This document shows, in pieces, positions 6,306 to 6,611 of a DNA stretch of 6,611 bases. Source of the DNA: Chlorobiota bacterium (lineage in GTDB: Bacteria; Bacteroidota; Ignavibacteria; Kapaibacteriales; NICIL-2); NCBI GenBank assembly GCA_003695605.1, contig RFIK01000082.1:1-6611 (forward strand), given 5' to 3'. Position 1 is the first letter of the stretch. Each line of letters begins with the position of its first letter. A program made the translations under genes and the position numbers. The notes beneath the pieces are model-generated. The model was not told the origin of the DNA and did no database searches. It saw only the letters and a program-made list of their open reading frames with translations.

Positions 6306-6611
6306 TTGATCGTGCTTTCACTTCTGCTTGGCGGACTCATAGGATTTGTCCTGGCACTACCGCCGGGACCAGTGGCTGTCACCGTAATGGCGTCGGCGTT
6401 GCGGGGACGGTGGCGGCATGGTCTTGCGGCAGCAGCGGGGGCATCGCTTGCTGATGGGGTCATCGCACTGGGGGTTCTGTTTGCCTCGTCCGCCCTGGTG
6501 GAATTGCTCACCCAAATGATCGCCAACCATCCTGCGCTTGCGGTTGTGGGGGAGATTGCTGTAGTTGCTGCGCTGGTAACCTATGCTGTGCGTCTGGGGC
6601 GGAGCAGTGTA
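6306..6611 (+). CDS. LysE-family translocator, N-terminal part (3' partial)
   Basis: The LysE/RhtB family are inner-membrane exporters of amino acids and related small molecules. The visible 102 residues are strongly hydrophobic with three likely membrane segments (about 2-27, 39-62 and 76-95). They include the family hallmark LALPPGPVA (16-24) at the end of helix 1, then a basic cytoplasmic loop LRGRWRHG (32-39), and an Asp (D50) in GASLADG, where the family usually has a conserved Asp. The frame is closed by a TGA at 6270-6272 and has no ATG before the first helix, so the start must be TTG (6279 or 6306) or GTG (6312). I prefer TTG 6306 from the expected helix position and the candidate promoter just upstream. 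No good ribosome site is visible. It is transcribed divergently from the kinase operon; the substrate is unknown. Confidence 0.8.
   Translation, partial: MIVLSLLLGGLIGFVLALPPGPVAVTVMASALRGRWRHGLAAAAGASLADGVIALGVLFASSALVELLTQMIANHPALAVVGEIAVVAALVTYAVRLGRSSV

Noticed and set aside
6269..6454. Plus-strand ATG frame at the start of the LysE region
   Set aside because: It is in a different frame from the hydrophobic PPGP-containing frame and encodes no membrane helix; the overlapping LysE frame explains this DNA.
6203..6526. In-frame N-terminal extension of the histidine kinase up to an ATG at 6526
   Set aside because: The extension is compositionally biased with no recognisable domain, runs antisense through the start of the LysE-family gene, and covers the inverted repeats and candidate promoters. 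The receiver domain begins normally after ATG 6202.

Overview
This 6.6 kb window looks like ordinary chromosome from a moderately GC-rich bacterium. Three hints point to the Bacteroidota/Chlorobiota superphylum: the EF-P sequence style (a TPGNLRAF loop and the C-terminal third), the order efp-accB-accC, and candidate promoter boxes that fit the Bacteroidota -7 consensus TAnnTTTG (one exactly, two with one change). This placement is inference; no rRNA or other marker is present. There is no sign of phage, IS elements or CRISPR.

Left part, plus strand: the 3' end of an OppD/DppD-type ATPase gene (2-625) overlaps by ATGA with a complete OppF/DppF-type ATPase gene (622-1677). These are the two ATPases of a peptide ABC importer whose permeases and binding protein should lie upstream. 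A tRNA-Cys(GCA) (1712-1782) follows, with its own likely promoter just before it. Next comes a compact cluster: elongation factor P (1857-2420), biotin carboxyl carrier protein accB (2462-2941) and biotin carboxylase accC (2979-4331). The last two form the biotin half of acetyl-CoA carboxylase, the first step of fatty-acid synthesis.

Right part, minus strand: a two-gene operon read right to left. A soluble hybrid histidine kinase (receiver, coiled coil, HisKA, HATPase) at 4982-6202 is joined by a TGATG stop/start overlap to a YciO-type member of the YrdC/Sua5 family (4323-4982). The latter runs 9 bp into the end of accC from the opposite direction. Divergent from the kinase, the plus-strand 5' end of a LysE-family exporter begins at about 6306 with a non-ATG start and leaves the window.

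No wholly new system is evident. The points most worth a second look are the Asn at the EF-P loop tip, the mirrored promoters and palindromes between the kinase and the exporter, the translational coupling of a kinase to a YciO-like protein, and the partly degenerate receiver domain of that kinase. No stretch over 300 bases lacks a gene.
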